From: Hymenopellis radicata
Lineage: Eukaryota; Basidiomycota; Agaricomycetes; Agaricales; Physalacriaceae
Assembly: GCA_015501595.1 (NCBI GenBank)
Contig: JADNRX010000131.1
Coordinates: forward strand, 1-64,000
Direction: 5' to 3'
Length of the DNA stretch: 64,000 nucleotides
The notes beneath the pieces are model-generated. The model was not told where the DNA came from, did not search any database, and was given only the letters and a program-made list of their open reading frames with translations. A program made the translations under genes and the position numbers. Numbering within the stretch: position 1 is the stretch's first letter; each line of letters begins with the position of its first letter. Positions 11,956 through 23,885 of this stretch are shown in pieces.

Positions 11956-13860
11956 GCCCGGAACGAGCGATATGAAGCCGCCTGTTTCCGCCCGCTAGAG
12001 CGCGCGCATGCGGACACAGACATACCGGCAGACTATGTCGCGATCTACCCCTCCCACTCGAAGAAAGAATGCGAGAGTCTGGAGGTGCCCCTGCAGCGAG
12101 CCTTCTTCGGGCCTCGTCAGGTCCTGCCATCCGACGTAGCCTCGATCCCCCGCTCAGAGTTGGACCCACAGCAACTCCACGAGCTGATGAACGACTACCT
12201 CGGAACCTCCTATGCTCTTGACAAGGCGCGCTATTCCCTCCTGCGGGCTTCACTCAAGTACAGCAATGATTTCGGTGTCGCGTATTCGCTTCTCCGCCCT
12301 CGCTGGCATATGAGGCCGCTGGATGCGATCGACAACATTCGCGCCTGCATCGCGACTGACAACACGGCCCGCCGTAATGCAGTGCGTGATGGTTACGTTG
12401 TGAATAAGGGCATCTCGCCTCGTCGGGTGTGGGACCTATGGAGCAATCGCGTTGTCCCAACATGGATGGTCTGCACGGAGCTGGAGGAATATGACTGCAC
12501 CGTTAAGCAGTTGAACAAACAACGCAGGTTCTTCGCCGTCTCTCATTCTTGGGTGGACAGAGAAGAGTTGCAGTTCGTCGATACTCCGATCAATGGCTAC
12601 GAATGGCCTGTCCCCATTCCCTACGCCACGAACCTAGAGTGCATACGCACTGAGCTGCTCCATCACACTAGCATAAGCGACTCGTACAAGGGTCGATACG
12701 GAAACATATCGCTTGCCGAGGACAGGAACCTAGCGCATTTAAGCACTGAGCGAGGTGCTCAGCATATTCAATATGCTTGGCTCGACGTTTTGTGCCTGCG
12801 CCAGGAGGGCGAAGACGAGGATGAGCAGCTACGCGCGGAGGAATGGAAGCTCGATGTGCCTACTATTGGCACGGTATATGTCGGTGCGAATAGTGTCGTG
12901 TACTATTTCAGCGGGCTCGGTTTGCCTTTCCGTATTGGCGACTTGGAGCACCACAGGCATTGGCTGAAACGGGCATGGACGCTGCAGGAACATAATGGGA
13001 GTGTTACAAGCTTCCTTGCGGGGATAACCCCTTCCTCTCCGCAGTTGCCTCATCCCAACAACAGAAGCGATACTCCCCTCGACGATTCCGTGCACGAATT
13101 CAGCGCAAAGTTGAATAGGCTGCCACAGGCTGGTAGCGCCGACCTTTTTCATGCCATCGACGAGATGCGCCGTCGATGCGCCACTTCGGAGCTCGACAAG
13201 ATTTCAGGACTGCACTACCTTTGCAACATCGACCGGGTGCCCGTCTATGACATCGGTGAACAGCCGAACAATGCCTGGTTGCTATTCCTCGAGGCACTGC
13301 CTGCCTTCAAGAGAGCAACTGTCTTCTTTTCCTTCCCAGAGCCCGGGATCGGAGGAAAAAATCAACCTGTCTGGTGTCCGTCGTGGGAGCAGCTGATGGA
13401 CGCGCCAAAGCCAAGGCAAAGTGAAGTAGAGAGGTCCCTAGAAGTTCATTTCGATGACTATCGCGGGGAGTTCTCGATCGAGTGTCACAGCGTACGATGT
13501 CAGCTCATTGGCTTTGACGCTGACAGTGAAGATAGAGAAGGCCGGGTAATGTTGAAAAGTGAAACCGGAGAATGGATCCCCTTCCGTGCACAGGCGGACC
13601 ACGAACAGCCTATCCGTGATGGAGGCTATACTCTCTTATTCGGCGACTATGACACGGACGGAGCGTACGGGAGCAACTTGAAGGATACTCTCCGCTGCGT
13701 GATAGGGCACATCAAGTCTGGCGTGTTCAAAAAAGCTACGGTCATTGATGTCAATATCGGGCGATTGTACTCGGAGCTTGGACAAGATACAGTTGGGGAA
13801 TCCGGGGCATGGTACAAGGTCGCTAACTTGAATCGACATGTAGACATTGTGCTAGCCTGA
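11956..13860 (+). CDS. HET (heterokaryon incompatibility) domain protein
   Basis: One long open reading with stop TGA at 13858-13860. The frame is open back to at least 11956, where a CAG acceptor precedes it, so a first exon may lie upstream; no good ATG was settled on. Motifs in order: SPRRVWDLWSNRVVP (about 12415-12460), RRFFAVSHSWVD (about 12525-12560), YAWLDVLCLRQ (about 12772-12805), EEWKLDVPTIGTVY, YYFSGLG, and WLKRAWTLQE (about 12961-12990). These are the landmarks of the HET domain in agaricomycete proteins. Known family members trigger cell death on contact between genetically different hyphae; the role of this one is not known. No coding damage seen. Confidence 0.82.
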   Translation, partial: ARNERYEAACFRPLERAHADTDIPADYVAIYPSHSKKECESLEVPLQRAFFGPRQVLPSDVASIPRSELDPQQLHELMNDYLGTSYALDKARYSLLRASLKYSNDFGVAYSLLRPRWHMRPLDAIDNIRACIATDNTARRNAVRDGYVVNKGISPRRVWDLWSNRVVPTWMVCTELEEYDCTVKQLNKQRRFFAVSHSWVDREELQFVDTPINGYEWPVPIPYATNLECIRTELLHHTSISDSYKGRYGNISLAEDRNLAHLSTERGAQHIQYAWLDVLCLRQEGEDEDEQLRAEEWKLDVPTIGTVYVGANSVVYYFSGLGLPFRIGDLEHHRHWLKRAWTLQEHNGSVTSFLAGITPSSPQLPHPNNRSDTPLDDSVHEFSAKLNRLPQAGSADLFHAIDEMRRRCATSELDKISGLHYLCNIDRVPVYDIGEQPNNAWLLFLEALPAFKRATVFFSFPEPGIGGKNQPVWCPSWEQLMDAPKPRQSEVERSLEVHFDDYRGEFSIECHSVRCQLIGFDADSEDREGRVMLKSETGEWIPFRAQADHEQPIRDGGYTLLFGDYDTDGAYGSNLKDTLRCVIGHIKSGVFKKATVIDVNIGRLYSELGQDTVGESGAWYKVANLNRHVDIVLA

Positions 13861-14722
13861 TATTTAACCAAACTATACTAGTATATCGAGCATGGGAAAA
13901 TACGTACTGACTTATGTATATATTCTCAACTACGGACGTGTGATGGCCCGTTGACTTTAGGATTTGAGGATTTCAAAATGCGCACACTTGGATAGCTCGT
14001 ATGCCAAGCGCTACAGAGTTACAGCGGCCAAAACGGTGACAAAGTGACTCGCCGCCTGGACGGCGGAGTCGACGCGCAGCACTAACCGAATCCCACGAGG
14101 GTTGTCCTCCGCTTAGAGCGCTAACAGCGCCATTTTTCAAGATGAGAACACCAATTGGTGTCTCCTCCCACATACTTGGGAATCGGATCTTTCTGGTCGC
14201 TTTAACGTGTCCCGAATGGCATTTAATACATGAATAGCAATGAGGCGAGCTGCTTTGTGAAGATGTGAAATAGACCTTTTCTTATTTTTGGGAATGGCAA
14301 AACAAGAGCGGAAATTCCCATACCAGATTTGCGGTGCCCAGGGATTTCCCTGCGTTTTCGGGACGTTTCAGCCTGAACTGCCAGTGTTGATTGAACGTTC
14401 GTTGTCCAGCGTCCCCACTCAGTTTTTCTACCCCTACCTCGCCTTTGCCGGTACGCCACACTTCCTCGTTCCCCCGTACTTACCCCATTTTAGGGTTACA
14501 TCTTCCGATATTCGCAGTATGAGATAGAGAAGTCGATAACTACCGTCCCAGGCACTGTTACATGAGGTTTGAGTACTACTTCGTCGACGCCGCCACTCGA
14601 TCAACGACTGTAGCCAGCATGCTTCAGTGACCCATCGACTAAGTAGTACACGCCTGCAAAAAAAATTATGCTCCTAAAAATGCAATTGTGCGCCACTAAT
14701 CAACAGGCCCTCGAGTCCTTTC
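13861..14722. other. Intergenic, 3' ends of HET and MYND genes
   Basis: Two convergent genes end on either side. I see no gene or clear repeat here; the palindrome CACCAATTGGTG is at about 14150. Confidence 0.5.
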
Positions 14723-17079
14723 TTAAGCCTTGAAATGATCCAAAATACCGCGCTTCACCATCCCGAACTCCTCAAACCTCCCCGACTCCGCCAACTGATA
14801 CATGACCTCCACAAGGACGTCCTTCTTCGCCGGAATACGCGCCAACTCATACTCCTTCCCATCCAAACGCCTCTTATACACCTCTTTCCCATCTTCCCTC
14901 CTATAAATCTGCGCTCTCACTATCTTGACATACCCAGCGGAATACTCCTTCTCCAGCTGCCTCAAGAGCACCGCTTCCGGGATCTTCTTGCGCTGCAAGA
15001 CGGGGCGGAGCGCCATGAAGATGTACGCTAGGGAGTCAATGCTGAAGGGCCCGTATCTGAATAGGCAGTACCGGTGGTGGATGAATCCCAGGACGTCCTC
15101 CTTTTGGAAGAAGTTTAGGGCCATTGGGAGGTTGGGAGAGCTTGGGTGGCCCCATATCATGTAGTCCGCCTCGGGGTTCATTTGGAGGTATTTGATCTGG
15201 TCGCCTAGGTTGCAGTAATTTGCGTGGATGAACCCGTCCTCTGGACGGTCTTCAGGATCCGGAATACCTAGAGCCTCACATGAGTAAACGTCGTAGTAAC
15301 AGATGAATGAATCCCACTCACAGAAGTTCGGCCCTTTCGCATTTGCACCTGCAGCCTTCTTCGTGTTACTAGGAAGCAAACTAGCAGCGGCAGGCGCCGC
15401 CTCCCTCGGAAACTCCACCTTCGCAGCCACATCTTTGTTCGGGCCAACTGTAATACCCAACATCATGATATCTCCTTGTCCCTTGGTATACCCCGCCAGC
15501 TCCTCCGTAAACCTCGGTGTGCCCTTCAAATGCCCAATCATCTCCTCCATATCCGCTCGCGACACATCCGGAGCCCAATACATCGGCCCCGGCGCCGTCT
15601 TAACCATCGCCTTCATACGCTTCCACAAGTCCATCCCATACTCACGCTGGAGCTGCTGCTGCAGCCGACGCTCGTCCGAGAAGTTCTGCAGCACGCGGTA
15701 GACGTACATGAGGGCGCCCTCCGCTCCCGGGCCCGTGGAGGTGAAGAGGATGTTGCGCATGTGCATGAATACGGCGGCGCCGGGGACCTCGTCTAGCGCT
15801 GCAGACCCAAAGTCGAGCGCGGTGAACTCGGTAAGGTAGTCTTTCAAGGGGCAGGTTTCGAGGTCTTCGATTAGGCGTATGACGTGGGGCGATCTGCGGT
15901 GGCCTGGAGGACATGGAGGTATGTCGGGACGACCGCCGATGATTCGTTCGGAGCCTTGTACATACACGTCGTCGAGTACCAAAGATGCATCTATATAATA
16001 CTGAGTGGTGTGCGTGAATATAAAGCGGGGTGTGGGACACACCGAGAGGCTTTCCGCATTGCAACTTGTGCTGCTTCCAATCCGCAAGCTGGCAGTCGCG
16101 TCCACAGTATCGAATCTCTCGACCGAGCTTCCTGCATCTAGAGCACACCGTCATCTTGCCATTCTTCTCCTTCTCCTCAGCCTTGAGACAGTGCTGACAA
16201 AACAGACCCATGTCTTTGCGACGCTTCGCTTCCGCCTTTCTAAAAGCCTTCCCAGCAGATTTCCCGCCCATAATGGCATCGATCATCTGAGAGTGCGCCT
16301 TCAATGTGGATTTGGTCTTCGAGTGCTCGGTCGTGAAGACTTGATATGTAATTGTATGGCCTTTGACGGAAGCTAACGTCGCGAACACGAAGTTGACTAG
16401 GGATCATAATGAGGACGGCAAAGAAGAGTACAAAAGCATATTACATACCAATATACGCCGTCCTAGTCATCCTAGCCATCATGCAGACAGCTGCGCGACT
16501 TTTTATCGTTTCATTTTGCTTGTACTCAATGATATTGTCGAAGCGTTCGCTTTCAATAATCATCGGCTGAGCAGGAACGACGTTGTTATCAGGAAGCACG
16601 CATCGTCCCATTAGCTCAATGAAACCGCGTCCATTATCAGCGAAGAGCACGTCACGATTCAGTTCAGGACAGTCAGCCTTTCCCAGGGTGAACTGCAAGT
16701 AGCTGCTGCTCCGTTCGTTGACCGCGAAGGCCTCGAGAAAGTGGTTTTCTTGCTCCTCGGGCGTCAGCACCGTCCACTGGTCTTCAAATGCGTCCTCTGC
16801 TGTCAACAAGTCCACGAAGAGACGCGAATATTGGAGCTGGGAGGAAGCCGTGATGCGACGAGTAGAAACGCATTCGAGAAGGACGTCCTCGTTAAGTAGG
16901 CTGTCGTAGTATGCGCTGCGCTGGTTGCGGTGGGGATGGGAAGGTAGAGGCGCGTCGGGGCTGTATCGTTTGATCGTATGATGGTCCATAGCGGTCCACC
17001 ATCCTTTTGGATTGGTTTGGATATCCGGCGCGTCTAGCGTGCCATGCAATGCCCGAAAAACCGCGTTGGGAACTGCCAT
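14723..17079 (-). CDS. MYND zinc-finger protein, copy 1
   Basis: Four exons join in frame: 16449-17079, 16043-16396, 15322-15990 and 14723-15267, about 732 residues. The MYND finger lies at the end of exon 2: CQHC, then CSRC, YCGRDC, and W..H...C, the C6HC zinc-ligand pattern with an inserted basic loop. Most MYND domains bind proline-rich peptides. The remainder has no domain I recognise, but PDIPPCPPGHRRSPHV, FTSTGPGAEGAL and MNPEADYMIWGHP are shared with the second copy at the right edge of the window. Start is the first ATG of a long open exon. Function unknown. Confidence 0.85.
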
Positions 17080-17475
17080 TGACTGGTACTATTCAGATTC
17101 TGCAACAGAGTTCTGTCAACCCTGAAAAATTTCGACGGTAGGCTCTACCAGACAAACCTCGAGATATATATTCGCTCGAAATGCAGGCGTTAGAAGAGAT
17201 AGCGCATTTGAGATGATGGTGGTACAAGTTCAAGCCAGTCAAGTTTAGAACGATCCGATCGAATTTGCCTTACTTCGTAAACTGCTGACTCAGTGGATGT
17301 TGTACATGATCTTGTTGTGTTTCTACCGCGAGATGGTACAAGGGAGAGAACATCGTAGAGCTAAGAGTACACTGAGATGGTAGTTTTCGTCGTATACAAA
17401 TCCTGATAGAGAAATGATAGTAATAACGATAGTATTATGTATGAGCACCTAAAGAATGTCATCATGTCGCAATGT
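17080..17475. other. Intergenic, 3' flank shared with a second locus
   Basis: About 17345-17465 resembles 38345-38455: shared GAGCTAAGAGTACAC, TATACAAATCCTGATAG and GAGCACCTAAAGAA-like runs. Both lie just 3' of a copy of the unknown gene family, so the flank was duplicated with the gene. Confidence 0.6.
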
Positions 17476-19027
17476 TCAAACGGTATCGAGAACCACAGAG
17501 TCCGAAGCATGCAGGCGCTTGTTTGCATGCCTAACTTCATCCTGCAGGTTGTCAAGGAACGTCTCCGTCTCGTCACCACGATCCGTCTCCCGAGTGCGCT
17601 TACCCAACACAGGCTTGTCTTTGTTGAAGACCACTCAGCCAGCGCTGGCTGAGTGGTCTTCAACATAAAGTAAACTCCGACCATCACTTTTTCTGTGATG
17701 TCGGAGAGTCTTCCCTATGACCTTTCCCGGCCGGTAACCTAGCACTGTGGTGGTCTATTTTCAACTGCTATCCCCCTCTTCCCGGTCTTGTTGGTCTTCT
17801 GCTGCCTTCCGTGGGTCTTACACTGCCAAATCTTCTGCCATCGGGGGGGACTGATCTAGTGACATCGTGATGGTCATCGGAGTTTACTTTATGTTGAAGA
17901 CCACTCAGCCAGCGCTGGCTGAGTGGTCTTCAACAGTCTTCTTGGTCCGAAGCTGCGTCGAGGGTTGCGGTGTCTACGTGGATAAGCGAAGGCTCGAGAG
18001 TGTCGTCGCTGCTGGCGGTGGAAAGGGTATCCGAGGCGGAGAGAAGTGGGACAACAGTCTCTGTAGCGAGTAATTGCGGCGTCGTATCGTCAGATATGAC
18101 GAGAGGTAAGGAACTAATCGTACGGGGTTCCTTGGCGAGAATATCAGTGGACGGTGGAAGCACACCGAGAGCGAGTGGCGCTGGCGTTTCAGGCAAAGCC
18201 GCTTGAGCTAGGCCGTCGATCGGCAACTCAACCTCTTCGTTGTGTTCTAGATTAGCGTGAGCAGGCTCATCGTGTCCATCTTCGGATGCCGCCGTGTCAG
18301 GAGTGGCGGATAGCGGGAAGGAAGGAGGAGAAATGCTAGAGGTCTTGTTGGTAGTAGCAATGGTAGAGGTCTTGTCGGTAGGAGCAATGGAGTCGGCAGA
18401 AGGTAAGGATGGTGAGAGGCTTGGTAATGTTGGTGCATCCTGCGTCCCCGAGTCCGACGTTCCCGCCAACGCCAGGGAAGTTACGCGTTTCTTCTCGTCT
18501 CGTGGCCGCGGAGCCCTCTTCGTGCCCTTCACTCCCAGATGACTGTCAAGAATGTGCTCCTTGGCACCTTCCGGCACAATACCAAGCGTCCAATAGATAC
18601 ACAGCTCACTCACGCGAGTGTACCAGGCCTCAACTAAGGCAGCGGGTAGACCGGCGTAGAGTTTCTTGGACTCGCGCAAGACATCTCGCTGCGACGGGAT
18701 TGAAGCAAGGCTAGTCAGGGCGACGGCAAACTCTTGATCATAGAGGAGGGGTCTCCCATCGTGCATAAGGCGTTGGTCTACGCCTATAGTCGCGCCGTGG
18801 ATGTATTGCTTGACAACTTTGGCAGTACCGGCGGGCAGGGCAACGACATGATGACCGAGCTTTTGGCTAACGATTGACGCGTGACTGTCGGCGGTCAGGA
18901 AGAGATCAGCGCCATCAAACTCTGAAGTCCACGAATCGACAAGAAGGTGGGCGTGGTATAACAAATCTGCATCCGAGATATAAGGTAGTACAGACGATGT
19001 CGAAGTCTTGTCGGACGGTGAACGCAT
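17476..19027 (-). pseudogene. Unknown family, copy 1, split by a palindromic MITE
   Basis: From ATG at 19027 an open frame codes a folded-looking N-terminal region (LLYHAHLLVDSWTSE, LMHDGRPLLYDQEFAVAL, WYTRVSELCIYWTLGIVPEG) followed by a long Ser/Thr/Pro/Asp-rich, probably disordered part. It halts at a TGA inside the inserted element at 17622. Beyond the element the frame resumes at 17621 with a Lys/Arg-rich tail (LGKRTRETDRGD, HANKRLHASDS) ending at 17476-17478. The second copy at 38456 has the same tail uninterrupted. The basic KR-rich C-terminus resembles a nuclear localisation signal. I do not recognise the family. The insertion removes only the last ~50 residues, so a truncated protein is possible. 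Confidence 0.7.
17622..17935. mobile_element. MITE with perfect palindromes at both ends
   Basis: A perfect 44-base palindrome (half-site begins TGTTGAAGACCACTCAG) occupies 17622-17665, and the identical palindrome is at 17892-17935. The inverted repeats continue inward past the palindromes (ATAAAGTAAACTCCGA and its complement), about 65 bases in all apart from a 3-base indel. Flanks are GTCTT at 17617-17621 and 17936-17940, a 5-base target duplication supported by the uninterrupted paralogue. 314 bases, non-coding. A 5-base duplication and palindromic ends do not fit hAT, Mutator or Harbinger; superfamily unassigned. Confidence 0.85.
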
Positions 19028-20084
19028 GGCAGATGGGCCAGAAATTAGAAGAATGCGTTCTAGGTGGGAGAAAGATCAGGTTTGAACGCGGCAGCAGGCC
19101 CCAAGGACACGTACGATGAATTAGGAAAAGGCGATATGGTACTGGTCCTTGTAGGAGGGGCGGCGCAGCGATGGTGGTAGGAGGAAGAGGTGCACTGTTG
19201 ACCAAACTCCTCCAAACAGAGCTGTAAGTGTAACCCGATCCGTAAGGGCGGATCGTCGTTTTTTCCGCCACACATATTGTGGTAATGCCATGCAGTAGCG
19301 TCTGTCAAGCTGTGGGTATTACTGGAGCTGGAAGTCTCAGGCTTGCCGTTATCCAACAGTATTTCAGGTCTTATGCCGCGGAATGACTTTGCCTTGGAAC
19401 CATGAGTAGCTTGAACACTATTTTACACGCGTTTGCGGGCACATCTATTGATCCAAGCAATGTAGAGTAACTCCGAAAACTGAAAGACGCGTAAATGGGA
19501 GAGAGTTGCCCGACTTTTCTTCTTCTTGCAGGACGTCCGCCACCAACGAGTCGCATCAACCTTCCAACTTTGGCTGATAGCTCCTGTTATGACTCTTAGG
19601 GTTACTTGTATTACAAGACAGCTAACACTAGCAGAATCTAAGTAATAGACTATACAAGGGACTGTGAGGTGGGCCGTTAATGGGCAACATAGCAGCGTAC
19701 TGGTCTAATTCGTGAATAGGCCTGAGTCGCTGTGATGATGGCGGCCCACAACAGTTCCTGTCCTTCATGCGAACACACGATCTACAAACTTCCTATCCGT
19801 CAGACTATGTTTTTCCTTCGTTGTTAAATAACATACTTAAGTATGACGACTACAGTTGTCAAATTTTGGCCTCGTGTCGCCGCCCCAGAGAATCAGAGAT
19901 GAACTCACTCTGGTCCCTCTCATCTTCTCCCAAACCTGCGGGTAGATGCATGATCATGATGCACTATCATGTCCTCACAGAAACCTCATTTTCAGGACCC
20001 TCGAACTGTCTCGTGAACTCAACACGCACAAATTACAATAGATTTCTTAGCCATATCGTTCGAATGGAAATGCTTACACCTCTC
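19028..20084. other. 5' flank of the unknown family, duplicated elsewhere
   Basis: About 19140-19330 matches about 39750-39920 closely (for example CTCCTCCAAACAGAGCTGTAA in both), and 19615-19790 resembles 40210-40385 and, more weakly, 45400-45545. A minus-strand frame through the first block (LQLCLEEFGQQ) is preserved in both copies, so an upstream exon is possible; it may equally be a conserved promoter. The other open frames here look accidental. Confidence 0.5.
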
Positions 20085-20265
20085 CGATCCATGAGTCGGA
20101 CTCTGAAGCAGAGTCAGGGTCTTCTTGGTCGTCGTCAGTTTGATTGTCCTTTGTCGTCGTCCGAGCTCAAGGAGTAATCTGCTTAGGTATCAGTTGACTA
20201 AGACACGCCAGTAAACAACGAGAGCCTACCACTATCATCAGAGTGAGGCGACACGCTGCCTGACA
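20085..20265 (-). pseudogene. Fragment of the AAA-ATPase-like gene (acidic N-terminal exons)
   Basis: On the minus strand, a VSPHSDDSG-like exon end, an intron opening GTAGGCTCTC and an acidic exon start match the first two exons of the genes at 30837 and 50527. The acidic exon carries a stop soon after its start and a frame shift. No ATPase core follows. A dead third remnant of this family. Confidence 0.6.
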
Positions 20266-20480
20266 TCACCATAATTTGCGCCACACTTTCCCGTATCATC
20301 TTCAGAGCGTCAATTCATTTATAGACATTACTAGACTTGACGAGCGTGTCATAAGTTTCATACACGAAATATACACGGAATCTGTCTACCGTAGCATGTA
20401 AAAAAGCACAGAGTGGGAACAACAAACAAGGAAAGAAAGGTTATGCAAATAATTTTGATGACGATTGCCGTGCCGGATAC

Positions 20481-21935
20481 CTAGATGAGGTCGGCAACGT
20501 TGAGAGGCATCTCGTCGATTTGTGTGTTGTAGAATTCTGCAAAGAGAGGTCAGCCGAGAAAATGCAAGAAAGGTAGGCACCTACGTTCAATATCTCTCAA
20601 CATCCGCACATCATCAGTGGTGACAAAGTTGATGGCAACACCCTTCCTTCCGAACCGTCCACCACGACCAATACGATGGATGTAGTTCTCCCGGTTGGTG
20701 GGAAGGTCGTAGTTGATAACCAAAGACACCTGCTGGACGTCGATACCACGAGCAAGGAGATCGGTGGTGATCAAGACACGCGAGGAGCCGCTTCTGAACT
20801 CCTTCATGAGGACTTCACGCTGCTTCTGCTCCATGTCGCCGTGCATGGCACTGACGGTGAACTCGCGCGAGTGCATCTTCTCGGTGAGCCAGTCGACCTT
20901 GCGGCGGGTGTTGCAGAAAATGACTGCCTGGGTGATGGTGACGGTCTCGTACAGATCGCAGAGGGTGTCGAGTTTCCACTCTTCCTTTTCGACGGCGATG
21001 TAAAACTGCTTGATACCTTCGAGGGTAAGCTCGTCCCGCTTGACGAGGATACGGACAGGGTCGCGCATGAATTTTTTGGTGACCTCGAGGACGTCGGCGG
21101 GCATGGTAGCCGAGAGCAGGACAACCTGTGTGTCTTGGGGGAGAAGCTGGAAGACTACACAAGTAGGGTGAGAAAAGTAAGAAAAGTGTAAGGAAGCGAT
21201 GTTACCTTCGTAGATCTGGTCCTTGAAACCTCTTGACAACATCTCATCAGCCTCGTCCAGACAGAAAATCTTGATGGTGTCGGTCCTCAACGCCCTGCGG
21301 TTGATCATGTCAAAGACCCGGCCGGGGGTTCCGACAACGACATGGACGCCCTCCTGGAGCTTTGCCATGTCCTCCCGAACGTTCGTTCCGCCAACACAGG
21401 CATGGCATTCAATGTTCATATAGTCACCAAGGGCGATAACGACCTTTTGGATCTGCTGGGCGAGCTCACGGGTAGGCGCAAGGATGAGGGCCTGCGTTCC
21501 CTTGACGCTCATATCGAGCTGCTGGAGGATAGATATGGAGAAAGTAGCAGTCTTGCCCGTTCCGGACTGGGCTTGTGCAATAACGTCGTGGCCTTTGACG
21601 ACGGGCACGATAGCGCGCTGCTGGATAGCGGAGGGCCGCTCGAAACTGGCGCCGCCGTCAGCAGGCGGGAAAAGGCCGAGAATGGGTAGCTGCTCACCCG
21701 TAAGCGTAGACACCTCTCAACAGCTCGGGCTTGAGATCCATGTTATCGAAGCTATCGCAGGCGCCATCAGCGGCGCATCCAAGACAGTCCTCTGGTGCTA
21801 CACTCACTTGTCGACGACCTGGTCCCAATTTGACTCGATCTCATTCTCAGCGACATCCTGGAGCGTATCTTCACTGTTCGTCGTCGTTAGCTGTACAGCA
21901 TCGCCTATCGCAGACGGCGCAACGTACGCGGACAT
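20481..21935 (-). CDS. TIF1: Translation initiation factor eIF4A (DEAD-box RNA helicase)
   Basis: Five exons: 21808-21935, 21708-21751, 21206-21645, 20585-21154 and 20481-20534, giving 411 residues, the usual eIF4A size. All helicase motifs are present: Q motif ([12 protein letters not shown]), [25 protein letters not shown], and [10 protein letters not shown]. The C-terminus is the conserved [10 protein letters not shown]. eIF4A is the ATP-driven RNA helicase of eIF4F that unwinds 5' leaders before ribosome scanning, in the cytoplasm. Start ATG at 21935 begins MSAYV and leads into the conserved NWDQVVDNFDDM-like region (here DN in place of DD). It is the only clear housekeeping gene in the window and looks intact. 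Confidence 0.95.
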
Positions 21936-23842
21936 GTGTTTTTCTCTTTTTAAATGGGTCGACTTGTCTATGCAAGGTCGACGAGCGTAGCGGCGGCGAA
22001 GGGGTCGAGTATGTCGTGGAAGACAATGAGCAAGAATTTTTTGGCGCCTGCCACTGCCGGACCTTTTCGGCGTGGGAATTCACTACCAATTTGGTAAACT
22101 GTTTGATCCGAGTCGCCTCCACTCGCTCTGTCCGACTGGTACCGTTCAGTATGTCTGAGATTGCCTTGACGTTCTACGCACTGGCGGCGGTCCCGCCTTC
22201 ATGGTAATGCATCTATTTGGAACAGGAAGCACTGAAACTTGTTCTCCAAAACGCACTCCAGTTCAAAGCACTCCCTGCCTCTGGTAGGGAAACGCGCTAT
22301 CTTTATCACCTCTCCAAAGATAGTATCCGTATTCACTGCTCTATTTGCGACCTCGGCAATCTAATCCAGCGCGCTCAACGACCACCACCGCGGTCCAAGT
22401 TAGATTGATATATATGTGCGACAGGTACGCAGTCAACTATCAAACGAAGGGTTTGTCCGTACAACCGTCTTTTCCGAAAGTTGTGCTCTCTTCTTTTCTC
22501 GACCACCCTCACCTAGATTTTCTGTGTGGCGCTTCCAGCTTTGGTCACCAGACGCTCAAGACTTGTCTGTGTACAATTGGGATCATCCTCTGGACTTTCC
22601 CAATTGGCATTATCTCATCAAGGTCTCCGTCTCCCGGCCTTCCACTTTCCTGACCGTCAAGTTGGCAGACTTCTGACACAACATTAACATAGTCTGACTG
22701 CTATCCTATTGACCTCAACTGTCTATTCCCCGGCACATCCGTGGCGCCCGCTTTCTTATTCACAGATGTTGCAAGCCTCTATGTGGTCATCGGCCGTGCA
22801 TCTTCACCTGGCTTCTCGAGACTGCAGGACTCAATGGACTAAAGATGGGACACCCTCTAACATATCCTCTCTTGTTCTCCTTCCTTTCTCTCCCTTTTCT
22901 CTTTTTCTTTCTTCCCTTCAAGCACCAGCATCATTATCGAGCCTGTGCCCGAACATGGCCATTTCTGAATTGTCGAGCGAGCATTCCGTAAGTTCTCACA
23001 CACCCTTTCCTATCCTTTGAAGCTTAATATAATATATGTCGTCAAGGACTGCCGCTCGGGCCAATCTTGTTCTCTGTTTCGGTGTTTCCCCAGAAGGTGA
23101 AGCTAATCATGTCGCCCTGCCATTTCAGTAACAGGCGATGACTTCACTTGCTCCTCTTGTGTGGTTCCTTTCCAATTGTAACCGAGTGTAGTAACATCTC
23201 CGAAAGGTGGGGGGTGCGTACCTTCTTCCGACGCGGAAAGCTAAAGCCAGACTCGGATGCATTTATTCAACAGCAACTTGATAGAGATTTGGCGTTGACG
23301 TGTGGGGTGCCTGGACCAACAAGAGTCATTTGAATACAAAGTAAGTAACACCCTGTTACTTTGTTTGTGAATCCCGCATCTCATCGCCATCAATCCAACA
23401 GTGATACATACTACCAATGCTGCCGCACTTTCTCTCAACGTCGAAACAGGAAAACACCATTCCACGAGCCGCCCACCTTGTGTATAGGGCCTGCACGGGC
23501 AGATCCAAAAATGGCCTAGTCGAAACGGTCATCTCCAACACGTATGGGCTCCGACGTCCTCGTTTCGTAACACCGCCTCCCTTACACACACCCAGCGCCG
23601 CATCGAGCTCGCTGTCTGAATAACTGCCATACATGTCCTAGCGCGCCTCACACTTTCAGGCTCTCATCGATACATCCAGTAGCCGTGATACGAAACAACG
23701 CCCACCCACCCAACTGATGGCGCGGCAAGTGTTAGTTCTGTTCCCTACCCTCGTCGTCCCTCGGAGTTTATCATCATGAGCGTGCTGCATGGAGGCAATG
23801 ACTCACGCGCGTCCCCAAATTGTACCGGCTTCAATGGACTAC
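21936..23842. other. Intergenic 1.9 kb, eIF4A promoter and a possible orphan gene start
   Basis: The right-hand part of the eIF4A promoter must lie at 21936 onward. At 22880-22925 a long C/T-rich tract precedes ATG at 22955, then MAISELSSEHS and a strong donor GTAAGT at 22988, which looks like a genuine first exon. A possible second exon starts at 23047 but soon meets a stop. I cannot extend it to any known protein. The minus-strand frame 23356-23634 (92 residues) matches nothing I know. Confidence 0.35.
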
Positions 23843-23849
23843 TATATAA
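23843..23849 (+). promoter_or_regulatory. TATA box of the first intact P450
   Basis: TATATAA lies 37 bases before ATG at 23886, a plausible core promoter position with a short leader. Confidence 0.55.
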
Positions 23850-23885
23850 CAAGACTAGACTCGGCCCTACATACCCAAGTGCCTC

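Noticed and set aside
17622..17935. Reading the palindromic element as a miniature LTR retrotransposon (TG...CA, 5-base duplication)
   Set aside because: The terminal repeats continue inward in inverted and not direct orientation, and no primer-binding site or polypurine tract is evident.
19767..20177. 136-residue plus-strand frame
   Set aside because: It overlaps the duplicated flank and the antisense of the ATPase fragment; no domain and not kept in the second copy of the flank.
20676..21191. 171-residue plus-strand frame
   Set aside because: Exactly antisense to eIF4A; a codon-usage shadow.
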